A DNA stretch of 44,668 nucleotides, taken from the NCBI GenBank assembly GCA_027488855.1, contig JAIYAV010000418.1, positions 1-44,668 on the forward strand, given 5' to 3'. Made by a program: the position numbers and the translations under genes. Shown here in pieces: positions 26,446-35,551 of the stretch; the first letter of the stretch is position 1, and every line of letters starts with the position of its first letter. Source of the stretch: Saprospiraceae bacterium. Its GTDB lineage: Bacteria; Bacteroidota; Bacteroidia; Chitinophagales; Saprospiraceae. The notes under the pieces are model-generated. The model was given only the letters and a program-made list of their open reading frames with translations. It was not told where the DNA came from and did not search any database.

Positions 26446-28254
26446 TTACGCCAGTTCAAACTGCAATTTTGCCAAAGCATTGTATGCCCCATCCGGGATG
26501 GCCGATAGTTCATCGTGGGTACCTTTTTCAATGATGGTTCCGCCGTCCAATACGTAAATGCAATCAACATCCCGCACTGTTGCCAGACGGTGAGCGATGA
26601 TGACGGAAGTACGCCCAACCATCAGTTTGTTCAGAGCTTCCTGCACCACTTTTTCGGATTCGGCATCCAGAGAGGAAGTCGCTTCATCCAGCAGCAAAAT
26701 GGCCGGATCTTTCAGGATGGCGCGGGCAATGGCGACCCGTTGGCGTTGGCCACCGGAGAGTTTTACCCCTCTTTCCCCCACCAGGGTATCCAGCCCTTCT
26801 GGAAAAGAGCTGATAAAATCCCAGGCATTGGCCTGGCGTGCCGCTTCGACGATCTCCTCGTCGCTAGAGCCTGGACGGCCATAAGCGATATTTTCACGGA
26901 TAGATCCACCAAAAAGCAGTACTTCTTGGGGCACAATGCCAATATTTTGCCGGTACAAGCTCAATTCATAATCATAAATAGACTGGCCATCTACCAGAAT
27001 TTCCCCAGTCCCCAGTCCATAAAACTGCAAAAGCAATTGCATGATCGTAGACTTACCACCACCGCTGGCGCCCACTAGTGCAATTTTGCTACCTGCCGCA
27101 ATATCAAAGCTCACCCCTTTGAGCACCGGCATATCCGGACGGCTCGGGTAGGAAAAATGCACGTCGCGGTAGCTGATTTCGCCGCTGAAACGTTGTTTTC
27201 CTTTGGGAGCAGTGAGGGTTTGAACCGTCACTTCGGAAGGCTGATCCATGATGTCGAGGATACGTTCGGTAGCCCCGATGGCAGAAACGATTTCGGTGTA
27301 AAAATTGCCCAAACTGGCAATGGCCGTACCAATGATGCCCGTAAAGACCGCAAAGTCTAACAAGTCACCTTTGAGCATTTCTCCTTTTTCAACCATTATT
27401 GCCGCCTGCCAAATGATAAAAAACAAGGCACCAAACATCACAAAAATGATGAAGGCCGCAAAAAGTCCGCGCATCCGCGCTGCTTTGAGTGAAATGCTCA
27501 CCATTTCGGTAAGGCTGGAACTGTAACGTTTGACCTCAAAATCCTCGTTGGTATAGGCTTTGACGGTTTGAATGCTCTGCATGGTTTCTTCTACCACCAC
27601 GTTGGTTTCGGCCAGCTGATCCTGGCGCGCGCGCATGAGTTTGCGGATGTAGCGCCCAAAAAACATGGCCGAAATGACTACAATTGGCACTGTGGCCAAC
27701 ATGATCAAAGCCAGTTTTGGCATGGTAAAAACGATGATGAATACCCCACCCAAAAACACGATGATTTGGCGGATGAATTCGGCGATGGTCAGTGAAACAA
27801 CCCCTTGTACCTGAGTTACATCGCTGGTGATGCGGCTGGTCAACTCCCCTACCCTGCGCTCTTCCAAAAAAGGAATGCCCAGGGTGACGAGCTTTTGGTA
27901 CAAGTCCCTGCGCAAAGCGGCCATACTTTTTTCACTCACCACGGCAAACAATTGCACGCGCAAGTAGGAGAATACACTCTGAACCGCCAACAAGGCGATG
28001 ACCACAAAAAAAGCCATGTTGGTACTGAGGCCATATTTGGACTCTCCAGAGATGATGTTGAGGATTTCGCCGGGCAATTTCATGATCACCAGGAAGAGCC
28101 CACTACCAACAATCAAAAAAAACATCCCCCAGATAAATGGCCATTTGTAAGGCAGGATATATTGAAATACCTTTAAAGATCGGCGCAATCGTTCTCCACT
28201 CAATTTGCGTTGTTCTCCTTCGGCACGATCGGCGCGATTTCTAGCCATTGACAT
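26446..28254 (-). CDS. ABC transporter, fused permease and ATPase (MsbA/lipid-exporter type)
   Basis: 602 residues. Six membrane helices occupy about residues 35-320. The nucleotide-binding domain has Walker A GASGGGKST (about 395-403), the signature LSGGQRQRVAIARA and Walker B ILLLDEATSSLD. A homodimeric type IV exporter of lipids or drugs; substrate unknown. The start could be this Met or the Met two codons later (28248). It is the first gene of an operon with NDH-2. Confidence 0.93.
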   Translation of the reverse strand: MSMARNRADRAEGEQRKLSGERLRRSLKVFQYILPYKWPFIWGMFFLIVGSGLFLVIMKLPGEILNIISGESKYGLSTNMAFFVVIALLAVQSVFSYLRVQLFAVVSEKSMAALRRDLYQKLVTLGIPFLEERRVGELTSRITSDVTQVQGVVSLTIAEFIRQIIVFLGGVFIIVFTMPKLALIMLATVPIVVISAMFFGRYIRKLMRARQDQLAETNVVVEETMQSIQTVKAYTNEDFEVKRYSSSLTEMVSISLKAARMRGLFAAFIIFVMFGALFFIIWQAAIMVEKGEMLKGDLLDFAVFTGIIGTAIASLGNFYTEIVSAIGATERILDIMDQPSEVTVQTLTAPKGKQRFSGEISYRDVHFSYPSRPDMPVLKGVSFDIAAGSKIALVGASGGGKSTIMQLLLQFYGLGTGEILVDGQSIYDYELSLYRQNIGIVPQEVLLFGGSIRENIAYGRPGSSDEEIVEAARQANAWDFISSFPEGLDTLVGERGVKLSGGQRQRVAIARAILKDPAILLLDEATSSLDAESEKVVQEALNKLMVGRTSVIIAHRLATVRDVDCIYVLDGGTIIEKGTHDELSAIPDGAYNALAKLQFELA

Positions 28255-28364
28255 AGTTGTAGATTGGTTTTGAAGTGCAAAAGTAATCTATTTAAGGTCG
28301 GAAAGGGTATACTTTTGTTCCTTTGTTCGACGTTAGACTACCATTGCCTGGTAAAAACTACTTA

Positions 28365-28480
28365 GGGGCAATAAAAAAATAAGTGATCATTTTGCCAGGG
28401 GATTAGATAAGTAAACGTTTCATTTAAAGTGTCTTACCTAATCCTCTGGCTCAGGAAAAATGATCACTTATTTTTGCCCC
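28365..28480. mobile_element. 116-bp MITE-like palindromic element, copy B
   Basis: Same length and, as reverse complement, nearly the same sequence as 19279-19394, including GGGG/CCCC ends. It is flanked by ACTACTTA (left) and ACTACTAA (right), a possible imperfect 8-bp target duplication. It lies 28 bp upstream of the DUF6089 gene, in a divergent promoter region. Confidence 0.82.
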
Positions 28481-28508
28481 ACTACTAAGACACTCGTCCA
28501 ATAGAAAA

Positions 28509-29360
28509 ATGAGTCCAATGAAGAAATTGTTGCTGGCTATTGCCATGTTTTTACCTTTTTGCGCCATTAGCCAGGATTTAGACTTCGGCATCACGGGGGG
28601 CATTGGTTTGTACTCGGGTGATCTTTCTCCCAAGGAATTTGCCATTTATGCGAAAGATTACGGCGGAGCTGGCGGAGTGTTTTTGCGCCAGCGCTATTCG
28701 CGCTTTCTAGGCGTCCGTGCCGGGGTAACCCTTGCAAAAATCATGGGCAATGAGCGCAACAATGGGGTAAATGTAGAGCGTGGGCTCAATTTTCAAAGCA
28801 ACATTACCGAATTTTCCCTGATTGGCGAGATTCACCTGTTCCACATCGGTTATGCCCGCAACAAAACGGTGATTTCTCCTTATGTTGCTTTTGGATTGGG
28901 GCTTTTTGCCTTTAACCCTAAAATTAATTTCAATGGCGAAATCCTAGAATTACGCGCCCTTACCACCGAAGGACAGGGCTTGGCGGGATACCGAAATCGC
29001 TACAACCTTACCCAGTTCAATACTCCTTTTGGCGCCGGAGTGAATATTTTGATCAATGATCGTTTGACGATTGGGGCTGAAATGATTTTCCGTGCTACCC
29101 TGACCGATCATCTTGACGATGTCAGTGACGCAAGGGTCAAATATGGCGACGTATTAACCAACCGGGGGGAGGTTTCTGCACGCATCAGTAATCCACTGCT
29201 GGATCCGACCAATGGGGAGAATTTAGAAGTTACTTATGCGAGAGGCGGCAAACACAACGATTGGTACAGCATTCCAGCCATCACCCTTTCCTGGCGAATC
29301 AAAAACTCGGGCAGGTCGAAGAGTGTGTATTCGAAGTTTATGGAATGTCCGAGGTTTTAG
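28509..29360 (+). CDS. DUF6089-type outer-membrane beta-barrel protein
   Basis: 283 residues with a signal peptide (LLLAIAMFLPFCAISQ). The mature part begins LDFGITGGIGLYSGDLSP and alternates beta strands (YSRFLGVRAGVTLAKI, VISPYVAFGLGLFAFNP, FGAGVNILINDRLTIGAEM), the pattern of DUF6089/OmpW-like barrels of Bacteroidota. Function unknown. The start may be three codons later (MKKLL). It is 105 bp upstream of ppk1. Confidence 0.85.
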   Translation: MSPMKKLLLAIAMFLPFCAISQDLDFGITGGIGLYSGDLSPKEFAIYAKDYGGAGGVFLRQRYSRFLGVRAGVTLAKIMGNERNNGVNVERGLNFQSNITEFSLIGEIHLFHIGYARNKTVISPYVAFGLGLFAFNPKINFNGEILELRALTTEGQGLAGYRNRYNLTQFNTPFGAGVNILINDRLTIGAEMIFRATLTDHLDDVSDARVKYGDVLTNRGEVSARISNPLLDPTNGENLEVTYARGGKHNDWYSIPAITLSWRIKNSGRSKSVYSKFMECPRF

Positions 29361-29465
29361 GGCTTGTTTACATTAACTTAACCTGACATTTCCTGGCACT
29401 TTCCCTAAAGGTTTGTATGTTCGTCAATTGAACCTCCAACTGCCAACTTACGAACCTGCTCATTC

Positions 29466-31487
29466 ATGTACCACAAACGCGACATCTCTTGGTTGTCATT
29501 CAACCACCGAGTCCTTCAAGAAGCCAAGGATCCTGCGGTTCCATTGTACGAACGCATCAAGTTTTTGGCCATTTACAGTTCCAATCTGGATGAGTTTTTC
29601 CGGGTGCGGGTGTCGGCTTTGCGGCAGTTTCAAAAGATCGACAAAAAAGAGCGCAAGTCCATTCTGGAGGTGAAGCCCAAAAAGGAGCTCCGGGAAATCA
29701 AAAAAATCGTACACCAGCAACAAGTTGAATTTGGGATCATTTTTCGCAGCCAAATCATTCCGGCGCTGCGTGAAAAGGGCATACTTTTGCTCAATGATCA
29801 TCATCTTTTCAATAGCGAACAAAAACAATTCGCCCGGGAGTATTTCCAGGAAAAGGTACTTCCCCACTTGCAATACCAGCGCATTGAGGACACTTTTGAT
29901 GTGCCTTTTTTACAAAACCGCAATTTGTATTTTGTTGCGGTTTTGGCGCAATCGGATGAACTGGGTTTGGTCAATATCCCTTCCGATGTTTTGCCCCGAT
30001 TTGTAACCCTCCCCGGGGCTAATGGCCAATTTCAGGTTACCTTTTTGGATGAAATCATGCGGGCCAATCTGGAGCAATTGTTTCCCGAAGGCGTGCAAGC
30101 TGCTTATTCCATCAAAATTTCCCGCGATGCCGAACTGTACATCGACGACGAATACACCGGAGATTTGCGGGAAAAAATCAAGGCCAGTCTGGCAGAACGG
30201 TCCATTGGTGCGCCGACCCGCCTCTTGTACGATAGTTCCATGAGCATCGAACTGACCAAAAGACTAAAGGACATTTTTCAGCTGAAAAAAAATGACCTTT
30301 TCCCTGGTGCGCGGTACCACAACTTCAGCGATTTTTTCGCTTTTCCCGCACCTGCCGGATCGGAAAACTTGTTCGACGTTCCCATGCCGCCCCTACCCCA
30401 TCCAATTCTGGAACAAGCTCAATCCATTTTCCAGGTCATTGGCAATCAGGATGTTTTGTTGCATTTTCCTTATCAAAAATACGATTACATCCCTCGCTGG
30501 ATCGAAGAAGCAGCCGCAGATCCTGCCGTGGAGGAGATCAAAATCACCTTGTACCGGGTAGCCAAAAACTCCTCCATTGCCCAGGCTTTGGTGCTGGCTC
30601 AGGAAAATGGCAAAAAAGTAACTGCATTTGTAGAGGTCAAAGCGCGTTTTGATGAAGCTTCCAATCTGCACTGGGGCGAAACCTTACAAGCAGCCGGTGC
30701 GCAGGTCATTTATTCCCGTCCGGGCATCAAGGTGCATTCCAAAATTCTATTGATTACTCGGCGAGAAGCAGCTGGCCTTCGGCATTACACCTACCTCGGC
30801 ACCGGCAATTTCAACGAAAAAACGGCAACGCTATATACCGACCATGCCCTGCTCACTGCCGACGAGCGCCTGAGTTTGGAGGTAGCTGAAGTGTTTCATT
30901 TTTTAGAAGAAAAACCCTTGGAGCGCAGTTTCCAACACCTGATGGTTTCGCCCGTGAACAGTCGCCGCAAATTTGTAGCTTGTGTTGAGCGCGAAATCGC
31001 CAATGCCAAAGCGGGCCAGATGGCCTGGATGATGATCAAAATGAACAGTCTGGAGGATCAGGCCATGATTGACAAGTTGTACGAAGCCAGCCAGGCTGGG
31101 GTGCAGATCCAACTCATCATCCGGGGTATGTGTTGCTTGGTGCCTGGTGTGCCGGGGCTCAGCGACAACATTGAAGCCATCAGCATCATCGATCGGTTTT
31201 TGGAACACGCCAGAATTTATTATTTCGCCAATGGCGGTCAGGAGGAGTTGTACCTGGCTTCGGCGGATTGGATGACCCGCAATCTCGATCGCCGGGTGGA
31301 AGTTGTTTTTCCCATTTATGACCCCTTGCACAAACAAGAACTGGTCAAAATGCTGCACACCCAATGGGCAGATAACGTGAAGGCTCGGGTGCTCAATTCC
31401 AACCTGGACAACCTACGCAAGGTAGTTGCAGCAGGGGAAGCCACCCTGCAAGCGCAAAAAGAAATTTATTTAACCCTACATACTTAA
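29466..31487 (+). CDS. ppk1: Polyphosphate kinase 1
   Basis: 673 residues, close to the family length of about 690. The N-terminal motif is RDISWLSFNHRVLQEA, then SNLDEFFRVRVSALRQF. The autophosphorylated His is His424 in GIKVHSKILLI, and GTGNFNEKTATLYTD and the terminal SADWMTRNLDRRVEVVFP are conserved PPK1 blocks. It reversibly makes inorganic polyphosphate from ATP. It lies directly upstream of the betaine-lipid-type genes, suggesting a phosphate-related neighbourhood. Confidence 0.96.
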   Translation: MYHKRDISWLSFNHRVLQEAKDPAVPLYERIKFLAIYSSNLDEFFRVRVSALRQFQKIDKKERKSILEVKPKKELREIKKIVHQQQVEFGIIFRSQIIPALREKGILLLNDHHLFNSEQKQFAREYFQEKVLPHLQYQRIEDTFDVPFLQNRNLYFVAVLAQSDELGLVNIPSDVLPRFVTLPGANGQFQVTFLDEIMRANLEQLFPEGVQAAYSIKISRDAELYIDDEYTGDLREKIKASLAERSIGAPTRLLYDSSMSIELTKRLKDIFQLKKNDLFPGARYHNFSDFFAFPAPAGSENLFDVPMPPLPHPILEQAQSIFQVIGNQDVLLHFPYQKYDYIPRWIEEAAADPAVEEIKITLYRVAKNSSIAQALVLAQENGKKVTAFVEVKARFDEASNLHWGETLQAAGAQVIYSRPGIKVHSKILLITRREAAGLRHYTYLGTGNFNEKTATLYTDHALLTADERLSLEVAEVFHFLEEKPLERSFQHLMVSPVNSRRKFVACVEREIANAKAGQMAWMMIKMNSLEDQAMIDKLYEASQAGVQIQLIIRGMCCLVPGVPGLSDNIEAISIIDRFLEHARIYYFANGGQEELYLASADWMTRNLDRRVEVVFPIYDPLHKQELVKMLHTQWADNVKARVLNSNLDNLRKVVAAGEATLQAQKEIYLTLHT

Positions 31488-31629
31488 CTACAAGTCAATT
31501 CATTGTATTTTTTTATTCACACATTCCAATCCACTGCACTACAAATCTGTGATAATTTCAAGGATTATGTAATTTTGACAAATTTTTCCCAAGTCCTTTG
31601 GTAACATTAACTAACCAATCTTAGTAACA

Positions 31630-32787
31630 GTGAAAGGAATTAATGATTTGAGAGATTGGGTTTTCCGCCAGGTACACACTAAAAACCTGGTGTACAACAC
31701 CTGCTGGGAGGACCCTCGTTGCGACCGTCAGTTGCTTCAATTGAAACAAGACAGTGAGGTGGTCATGATCACCAGTGCTGGCTGCAATGCATTGGATTAT
31801 TTGTTGGACGATCCCAAAATAATCAATTGCATTGACATGAACCCCCGGCAAAACGCCTTGCTTGAACTCAAAAAATCAAGCTTCCAACATGCTAGCTATA
31901 CTGAGCATTGGGCCATGTTTGGCGACGGAGTGATGCCGGAATTTGACACTTTTTACCAGGAAAAACTGCGCAACGCCCTACCCGATTTTGCAAAAGAATA
32001 TTGGGACGACAATTGGAAATACTTTAATGGTAAAGGTATTCGGAAAAGTTTTTACCACTTCAGTACTTCGGGTACCCTGGCCTGGATTTTCAACAAATAC
32101 CTGAAAACCCGCAAGAAACTCTACCGCCAAATCAAACACATGTTTGAAGTAGGTAGCCTGGAAGAGCAGACCAAAATCTACAACCGGATTGAATCGAAGA
32201 TCGCCAATAAGCTGGTTGAGTTTGTGGTGAATCGCCACTTGACCATGTCGATGGTAGGTGTTCCGCGCAGCCAACAATTGTTGTTTGCCAAAAAATACGA
32301 ACGGGGTGCCATGGGTTTCATTCAGGAATGCCTGCGCAAGGTTTTCACCCAAATCCCTACTCACGACAACTATTTTTACCGCTTGTATCTGGATGGCAAA
32401 TACACCAAAACCTGCTGTCCTTCTTATGTGGAGGAACAAAATTTTGACGTACTGAAAGATCGGATTGATCAAATCCAAACCCACACCTGTACCATCAGCG
32501 CCTTTTTGAAAAACAATCCGGGTAAGTACTCGCACTATATTCTGCTCGATCACCAGGACTGGCTCGCGGCCAACAACATTCCCGTGTTGGAGGAAGAGTG
32601 GCAGTTGATTTTGGCCAATAGCCGCCCCGGCACTCGCATTTTGTTGCGGTCGGCGGCGCACCAGGTCGATTTCTTCCCGCAGTTTGTGCTGGATGCCGTT
32701 GATTTTGAGCAGGAACTGACCACCAAGACCCATGGCGAAGACCGCGTGGGAACGTATGCGAGTGTGTATTTGGCAATAGTGAAATAA
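31630..32787 (+). CDS. btaA: BtaA-like AdoMet:diacylglycerol 3-amino-3-carboxypropyl transferase (DUF3419)
   Basis: 385 residues with a GTG start at 31630. The AdoMet-binding block NTCWEDPRCDRQLLQL, then VVMITSAGCNALDYLLDDP and IDMNPRQNALLELKKS, is characteristic of DUF3419/BtaA proteins. BtaA moves the aminocarboxypropyl group of AdoMet to diacylglycerol, giving diacylglyceryl-homoserine. The next gene encodes a BtaB-like N-methyltransferase, the known partner. The sequence seems to belong to a subfamily distinct from the Rhodobacter type, so substrate is inferred. A TAATTTTG -10-like element lies at 31570-31577. Confidence 0.82.
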   Translation: MKGINDLRDWVFRQVHTKNLVYNTCWEDPRCDRQLLQLKQDSEVVMITSAGCNALDYLLDDPKIINCIDMNPRQNALLELKKSSFQHASYTEHWAMFGDGVMPEFDTFYQEKLRNALPDFAKEYWDDNWKYFNGKGIRKSFYHFSTSGTLAWIFNKYLKTRKKLYRQIKHMFEVGSLEEQTKIYNRIESKIANKLVEFVVNRHLTMSMVGVPRSQQLLFAKKYERGAMGFIQECLRKVFTQIPTHDNYFYRLYLDGKYTKTCCPSYVEEQNFDVLKDRIDQIQTHTCTISAFLKNNPGKYSHYILLDHQDWLAANNIPVLEEEWQLILANSRPGTRILLRSAAHQVDFFPQFVLDAVDFEQELTTKTHGEDRVGTYASVYLAIVK

Positions 32788-32796
32788 GTTGAGGAG

Positions 32797-32906
32797 TGAA
32801 AAGTGAAAAGTGAAAAATGAAAAATGAAAAGCTACATCATTTGGGTTCCCCATTTGGTATGTGTTTTTTCACTTTTCATTTTTCATTTTTCACTTTTCAC
32901 TTTTCA
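32797..32906. repeat. Palindrome with tandem AGTGAAA/AATGAAA arms
   Basis: The arms 32797-32830 and 32873-32906 are exact 34-bp complements made of heptamers of the type TGAAAAG/TGAAAAA. The loop is about 42 nt. Unlike most palindromes here it lies between two genes in tandem (btaA and btaB), 17 bp before the btaB start, so it could affect their relative expression. Confidence 0.85.
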
Positions 32907-32923
32907 ACCCCTAATACCATAAA

Positions 32924-33574
32924 ATGGCTTTCGAAAAATTCGATTCGCTCTCCGAAGCAGAGCAGAACAGTACCATGCAGCGTTATTACAAGCTGCAATC
33001 CAAAATTTACGACGCAACCCGTTGGAGTTTCCTTTTTGGCCGCAACCAAATCATCCGGGAAATTCCCATGGACGACAATGGCCAATGGAACATTTTGGAA
33101 GTGGGTTGTGGAACCGGGTACAACCTGAACAACCTGGCCAAACGTTTTCCCAAAGCCAAATTGACTGGATTGGATGTTTCTACCGACATGGTAGACCTCT
33201 CGATCAAAAATACCCAGGCTTATGCTGATCGGGTTACGGTATTGGCCCAACCGTATATGCTAGGCGATACCGCCTGGAACGAAAAACTGGATTTGGTGCT
33301 TTTTTCCTACTCCTTGACCATGATCAATCCGCACTGGAAAGACCTGATCATGCAGGCAAAGGCAGACCTCAAACCTGGAGGTTTTATTGCGGTAACCGAT
33401 TTTCACGATTCCCGCAACCTGTGGTTCAAAAAACACATGGCCAACAACCACGTGCGCATGGACAGCCACCTCACTCCCCTACTCAGCCAGGAATTTACAC
33501 CTGTAGTCAATCAGGTGAAATCGGCGTACATGGGGGTTTGGCAGTATATGTTGTTTGTAGGTAAAAAAGCCTAA
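32924..33574 (+). CDS. btaB: BtaB-like class I AdoMet methyltransferase
   Basis: 216 residues. The N-terminus (QRYYKLQSKIYDATRWSFLF, then GRNQIIREI) matches BtaB-type enzymes. Motif I is ILEVGCGTGYNLNNLA, motif II LTGLDVSTDMVDLS. It would trimethylate diacylglyceryl-homoserine to diacylglyceryl-N,N,N-trimethylhomoserine (DGTS), a phosphorus-free betaine lipid. Located 136 bp after btaA and 3 bp before the TPR gene, so transcribed with the latter. A generic methyltransferase is the alternative, but pairing with btaA makes it less likely. Confidence 0.82.
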   Translation: MAFEKFDSLSEAEQNSTMQRYYKLQSKIYDATRWSFLFGRNQIIREIPMDDNGQWNILEVGCGTGYNLNNLAKRFPKAKLTGLDVSTDMVDLSIKNTQAYADRVTVLAQPYMLGDTAWNEKLDLVLFSYSLTMINPHWKDLIMQAKADLKPGGFIAVTDFHDSRNLWFKKHMANNHVRMDSHLTPLLSQEFTPVVNQVKSAYMGVWQYMLFVGKKA

Positions 33575-33577
33575 ATT

Positions 33578-34672
33578 ATGGCAGCAACAATCGAAGAACT
33601 AAACGAGGTCATTGAGCAGCGCCCGGATTATGCCGACGCGTATTTCAATCGGGCTATTATCCACACCTCGGAGCGCCGCTACGAAGAGGCGATGGCTGAC
33701 TATGCCAAGGTCATCGAGCTGAACCCTACCGACCTGGGTGCTTACAACAATCGGGGTAACCTCTATATCTTTTTCAACCAAGCCGAGGAAGCCATCCAGG
33801 ATTTTGATCAAGCGATTGCGCTCAATCCACACGATCCGGATGCCTACTACAATCGCGCCATCCTGTACACGGAGATGGGCCGTTTGGACGAGGCATTGGA
33901 GGATTACAATGCAGCGGTAGAAAAGAATTTTCAGGATCCCGCCATCTATTTCAATCGGGCGATGGTGCTCTTGCGACAAGGGGATTGGGAAAACGCCCTG
34001 GAAGACTTGGGGCATACCATTCAGTTGCGCCCGGATCATGCCGATTCGTACGTTGCGCGTGCCAATATCTACATGGATTTGCGGCGCTATCAGGAAGCGC
34101 TGGACGACTACAGCTTGGCCATTCGGATTCGGCCCCAATTTTTGATCGCCCACTTCAATCGCGCCAACCTGCTGAATGGGCTGGGTTATGCGGCAGAAGC
34201 TTTAAAAGATTACGATGAGGTGTTGGCTATCAATCCCAAAGAAGTCAACGCCTGGATCTCACGCGGCAACGTACTGGATGATCTGGAGCGTTATGAAGAA
34301 GCGCTAGCTGATTATAGTGAAGCCATCAGCCTGAAACCAGAAGGCAGCGATGCCCGTTTCAACCGCGCTATCGTATACAAGAAATTGGAGCAATACGAAG
34401 AAGCCCTGGCCGATTATTCCACCATTATTGAGTTGCATCCGCTAGATGCTGAAGCGTACAACAATCGGGGCAATTTGTTGAGTGATTTGGGCCGAGAAGA
34501 GGAAGCCCTGCATGATTACGGTATGGCCATCCAAAATCAACCTGATTATGCCGAAGGCTACATCAACCGGGCGATTGTATTAAAAGCAATGGGGCGGATT
34601 GGTGAAGCGCGCGAGGATTATGCCCAGGCGATTGCCCTCAATCCCGATCTACGCGGGGTAATGGACGTTTAA
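33578..34672 (+). CDS. TPR-repeat protein
   Basis: 364 residues made of about ten 34-residue TPR units with the W-L-G-Y-A-P pattern (AYNNRGNLYIFFNQAEEAI, ADYSEAISLKPE, AYNNRGNLLSDLGREEEAL). No signal peptide or membrane helix, so it is cytoplasmic. The start is 3 bp after the btaB stop, so the two are translationally close and probably in one operon. Its role there is unknown; a scaffold for the lipid enzymes is speculation. Confidence 0.9.
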   Translation: MAATIEELNEVIEQRPDYADAYFNRAIIHTSERRYEEAMADYAKVIELNPTDLGAYNNRGNLYIFFNQAEEAIQDFDQAIALNPHDPDAYYNRAILYTEMGRLDEALEDYNAAVEKNFQDPAIYFNRAMVLLRQGDWENALEDLGHTIQLRPDHADSYVARANIYMDLRRYQEALDDYSLAIRIRPQFLIAHFNRANLLNGLGYAAEALKDYDEVLAINPKEVNAWISRGNVLDDLERYEEALADYSEAISLKPEGSDARFNRAIVYKKLEQYEEALADYSTIIELHPLDAEAYNNRGNLLSDLGREEEALHDYGMAIQNQPDYAEGYINRAIVLKAMGRIGEAREDYAQAIALNPDLRGVMDV

Positions 34673-34706
34673 CATTGAACAATAGTCAAAAGACTTATTA
34701 TACATT

Positions 34707-34747
34707 AACTGCTTTGCCTTTGTAGTGGGGTGAAGCAGTTTTTTTTT
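34707..34747 (+). terminator. Rho-independent terminator of the btaB-TPR operon
   Basis: AACTGCTT (34707-34714) pairs with AAGCAGTT (34733-34740), followed by seven T. It lies 34 bp after the TPR stop codon. Confidence 0.85.
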
Positions 34748-34926
34748 ATCGCCCTTCAGTAAAAATTTCACTACATTTGAGCAGTTATCTGGTATTCACA
34801 TCCCATTTGGTAAACTCCCTTTTTACACTGTTGTACTTGTTCTGAAATTTCCACAACACTTTTCACTCATTTGGAGAGACAAAGGACTTGATTTCTATTG
34901 ACTTCTCTCTTCAGAAACGGAACCGT

Positions 34927-35541
34927 ATGAACCATTCAGTTATTGATCTGGATGATCAAAAACACACTTTGGAGGCCAAACTAACAACGGGTTTTGTGAA
35001 TATTGCAGTTGCACTACGGGCCATGTTATGGCAAGAATGTTTAGCAGCCAATATCAGTCCCATTCAGGGCCAGATTCTTATCTTTTGTCTGAATCACCCA
35101 CCACAACTTTGTCGCATTGGATCTTTAGCCAGAGAATTCTGCCTGACCAAACCAACCATCAGCGATGCAGTCAAAACATTGGAACGCAAAGGTTTATTGA
35201 CCAAACACAATGACCCGGAAGACCTGCGGAGTTTTGATTTGATCCTGACCAATGAGGGCGTAGAGATCGCCAATCAGATGGCTAGATTCCCCGATACACT
35301 GCAACAATTGTTGGAAGATGTTCCCGAAACCCGTAAGGCTCAGTTGGAACTGCTGTTGACCCAATTGACGGTTCAATTGAAGGAATTGGGCGTTTTGAGT
35401 GGACAAAGGTCTTGCGTGTCCTGCCAACACAGCATCAAGTCGCACAACAAAAAGCACTACTATTGTACCTTGTATCAAGCCAAGATGGGGCGGGCTGAAA
35501 TCAGGTTGAATTGTGCGGATTTCCAGGCGGTGACTTCGTAG
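34927..35541 (+). CDS. MarR-family regulator with C-terminal cysteine/histidine tail
   Basis: 204 residues from the ATG at 34927 (MNHSVIDLDDQ). The winged-helix core is IQGQILIFCLNHPPQLCRIGSL, then KPTISDAVKTLERKGLLTKHND with wing DPEDLRSFDLILTNEG. After a dimerisation helix comes a 45-residue tail with Cys163, Cys166, Cys180 and Cys196 plus His168, His173 and His177, absent from ordinary MarR proteins. The pattern fits a zinc or iron-sulfur site, or a thiol redox sensor. The target is unknown. Confidence 0.85.
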   Translation: MNHSVIDLDDQKHTLEAKLTTGFVNIAVALRAMLWQECLAANISPIQGQILIFCLNHPPQLCRIGSLAREFCLTKPTISDAVKTLERKGLLTKHNDPEDLRSFDLILTNEGVEIANQMARFPDTLQQLLEDVPETRKAQLELLLTQLTVQLKELGVLSGQRSCVSCQHSIKSHNKKHYYCTLYQAKMGRAEIRLNCADFQAVTS

Positions 35542-35551
35542 GCGACATAAT

